Shown in pieces: positions 25,266 to 27,130 of a stretch of 27,130 bases of DNA (the stretch's first letter is position 1; the number at the start of each line of letters is the position of its first letter). The notes under the pieces were generated by a model, which was not told where the DNA came from, did not search any database, and saw only the letters and a list, made by a program, of their open reading frames with translations. Position numbers and translations under genes: made by a program. The stretch is from an uncultured bacterium (GTDB lineage: Bacteria > Patescibacteriota > Gracilibacteria > Absconditabacterales > Absconditicoccaceae), in NCBI GenBank assembly GCA_937906635.1, contig CALCYP010000093.1, positions 1 through 27,130 of the forward strand, written 5' to 3'.

Positions 25266-27095
25266 TTAAGTATTCTTATCGTAATCATTCCACATATTTT
25301 CTAATTTCTTATAATTTTCATCATCTGAATCACTAAGTATTTTGTCTTTGTTGTCATGGTTTTCATTAAATGTCTCACGTGCCCCTATAAAATCTCTATT
25401 ACCTCGGAAATTATCAAAGTTATTAAATTTCTTTTTTCATATCGCAACAGCATTTTCCATCCATCTTTTCTTCTCTCGAGTAGGATCCAATTCAGAAAAT
25501 GAAGAATTTTCATTAATTTTCAATCGTTCTCTCATCGCTTGATCTTGTGTATTTGTATCTATTCCAAGATTCTTTGACATTTTGTTATACAGCACATCAT
25601 TATTTTTCAAATAATTAAATGTCGTTCAAAGTCATAATCTGACAGTTTCTCAATTTTCATCTTTCGCAGGTATTACTCATATATTTCACAGTAATCATCC
25701 AAATTCTCACTTTCCTCACCACAGCGTCTTAGATCGACTATCCATCATATTATCAATAAATTTTATTCCAGTTTTGCTCGTCACACAAGATTTTGCCAGC
25801 ATAACCATTAAAATTAATCATAAAATATACACCATCAAGTCCACTATGGTATTTTTTGTACCATTCAAAGAAAAATTCAAAAATCAATCCACATTCATCG
25901 AAGAATTATAAACTGCACTATCTTCTTCACCAATTTTATTTGATGCTATATTTACATTTCAATAATTTATTCATATATTATTTCCATTATTATTTTGCAC
26001 TAATCCTTTCACGATAGTCATCACTATCAAGATAATTCATAAAACCAATACCATATATACTGGCTTAAATATCAATTTAAAAACATTTTCCAATGACAAG
26101 ACCTCTCAAAAAAATCAGTTTATTTTCAAAATTTTGCCTTTGGGATCCAAAGATTTTATAAGTATTATAAATGGCGATAATGGTATAATTATCCACAATG
26201 TAATTACTCTAAATAAATTAAATATAAATATAAAAGCTATTATTATAGTAAACGAAAGTATCACAAATCAATTTACTCATAAAGTCAAAAATAAGCTACC
26301 CACTGTCGATGATCCATCCTCAGTATGCGATGTATCCGATAATTCAAACAAATCAAAAACCGACCCTCAAAGGAAAATCAACGGTCATATGACTGAATTC
26401 GCACTCGGAGTAATCGTATCTACGACCTGTCTCAATTCACTTTCAGTGAGTTGTCATGTCTTTACCACATTGACAATATCTGACTCATCAAAATCAATTT
26501 CTAATTTTGTCTGATTTGAGCTTATCAATTTTTTTAAATTATTTTGCATATTACTGGAATTATTTGATATAATTTGGGCAGGGATAGATCATACCATAGC
26601 AGTAGCCACCGTAGAGATATCCAAAGCCACTCACACCAAAAACCGACTCATTTGCACCAAAACTCATGCTATGAGGACATTTTTCACCGTATCAAAAGCA
26701 TCTTTCAATGGATTTGCATCATTTTTTACTGAAAGGAATATATTTTTAACTATTGAAAATAACAAAATAAATCACAAAACAAAATTTGCAAAATTCTTGA
26801 TTATATTCCACAAGCTCCACAAAACCTTATCTAAATTTAAAAAAGTTCAATATACCAATTCATTTGTCATCAATTTTCACGCCAACGAAGCAAGCAAGAT
26901 TCGTCACCAAGATAATATAGAAATAATTATATGTAAAATACTTGAAAAGTTTCTTAAAATATCATCTGATGTTGAAGTACCAGAATCAGCGAAACTAGTT
27001 CAAACAAAAAGTCAAACAACAACAAATAATGCCAAAAATATTTTTATATTTTTTTTTGTGAATATATGTTCTATCAAATGTTTCAGTTTTTGCAT
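25266..27095 (-). CDS. Large polytopic membrane protein, VirB6/TrbL-like
   Basis: A 609-aa protein with a signal peptide or anchor (IKIFLALFVVVGLFVGTSFA, cleavage after SFA). Several membrane helices occur in residues 50-170. An outer loop follows (about 170-245), then a helix pair with FRVITLWIIIPLSPFIILIKSLD near 310-335, two further helices and a charged cytoplasmic tail of about 180 residues (NYLKNNDVLYNKMSKNLG, DPTREKKRWMENAVAI). The long first half, the LW...PLSPF helix turn and the topology resemble VirB6/TrbL inner-membrane channels of type IV secretion systems, which in CPR bacteria accompany pilus or DNA-transfer gene sets. No other secretion gene is in view, so this is tentative. 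A TATAAT box lies five bases before the ATG, so the mRNA may be leaderless. Confidence 0.75.
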
Positions 27096-27130
27096 CTTTA
27101 TTATAATATTTTATTAACTAATTCATAATG

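Noticed and set aside
27101..27130. Nine-codon tail of another minus-strand gene at the right edge
   Set aside because: HYELVNKIL plus TAA is possible, but all three frames close within 30 bases, so none can be supported.

Overview
Genetic code. Read with the standard code, this window breaks into fragments. Read with UGA as glycine (translation table 25), it resolves into long, densely packed genes with full-length conserved families: GatB, MurC, TruB, TruD, EF-P and HlyC/CorC. Glycines of signature motifs, including both lipobox glycines, are written TGA. Low G+C, small genes, mixed tRNA CCA encoding and the recoded UGA point to Absconditabacteria (SR1) or Gracilibacteria (BD1-5/GN02), in the Candidate Phyla Radiation. 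All CDS coordinates here use table 25, with only TAA and TAG as stops.

Layout. 1-640: the end of an unrecognised gene, heptad repeats, a terminator and a GC-richer spacer. 642-2550: gatB, convergent with a YbaK-type Cys-tRNA(Pro) deacylase. 2640-4010: nine minus-strand tRNAs with rpsT among them and a decayed tRNA-Val copy at the downstream end. 4168-5052: a helical protein with its own promoter and Shine-Dalgarno, next to the C-terminal remnant of a diversity-generating-retroelement-type reverse transcriptase. 5201-10512: a plus-strand run of murC, two lipoproteins, three membrane proteins, a MIP18/SufT-like protein, TsaB-like and ruvX. 10509-16885 (minus): a PG-binding/SGNH protein, efp, an HlyC/CorC protein, a PspC-type sensor-like membrane protein and a PadR repressor. 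17061-19218 (plus): truB and truD. 19258-21071 (minus): two MscS channels. 21257-24227 (plus): an anchored extracytoplasmic protein and a thioredoxin-DsbD fusion. 24300-24931: a GC-rich, hairpin-rich island with promoter and terminator, the best candidate for an undescribed RNA. 24994-27095 (minus): a tiny acidic protein and a VirB6/TrbL-like membrane protein.

Themes. Much of the window serves translation (tRNAs, S20, GatB, deacylase, TsaB, TruB, TruD, EF-P) or the envelope (MurC, SGNH protein, MscS, PspC, lipoproteins, DsbD). Spacers carry several repeat types: at least three families of period-7 tandem repeats, a terminal-inverted-repeat element, and a palindromic element. One copy of the palindromic element sits in frame inside truD. 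Most genes lack a Shine-Dalgarno, so the one at 4602 stands out.
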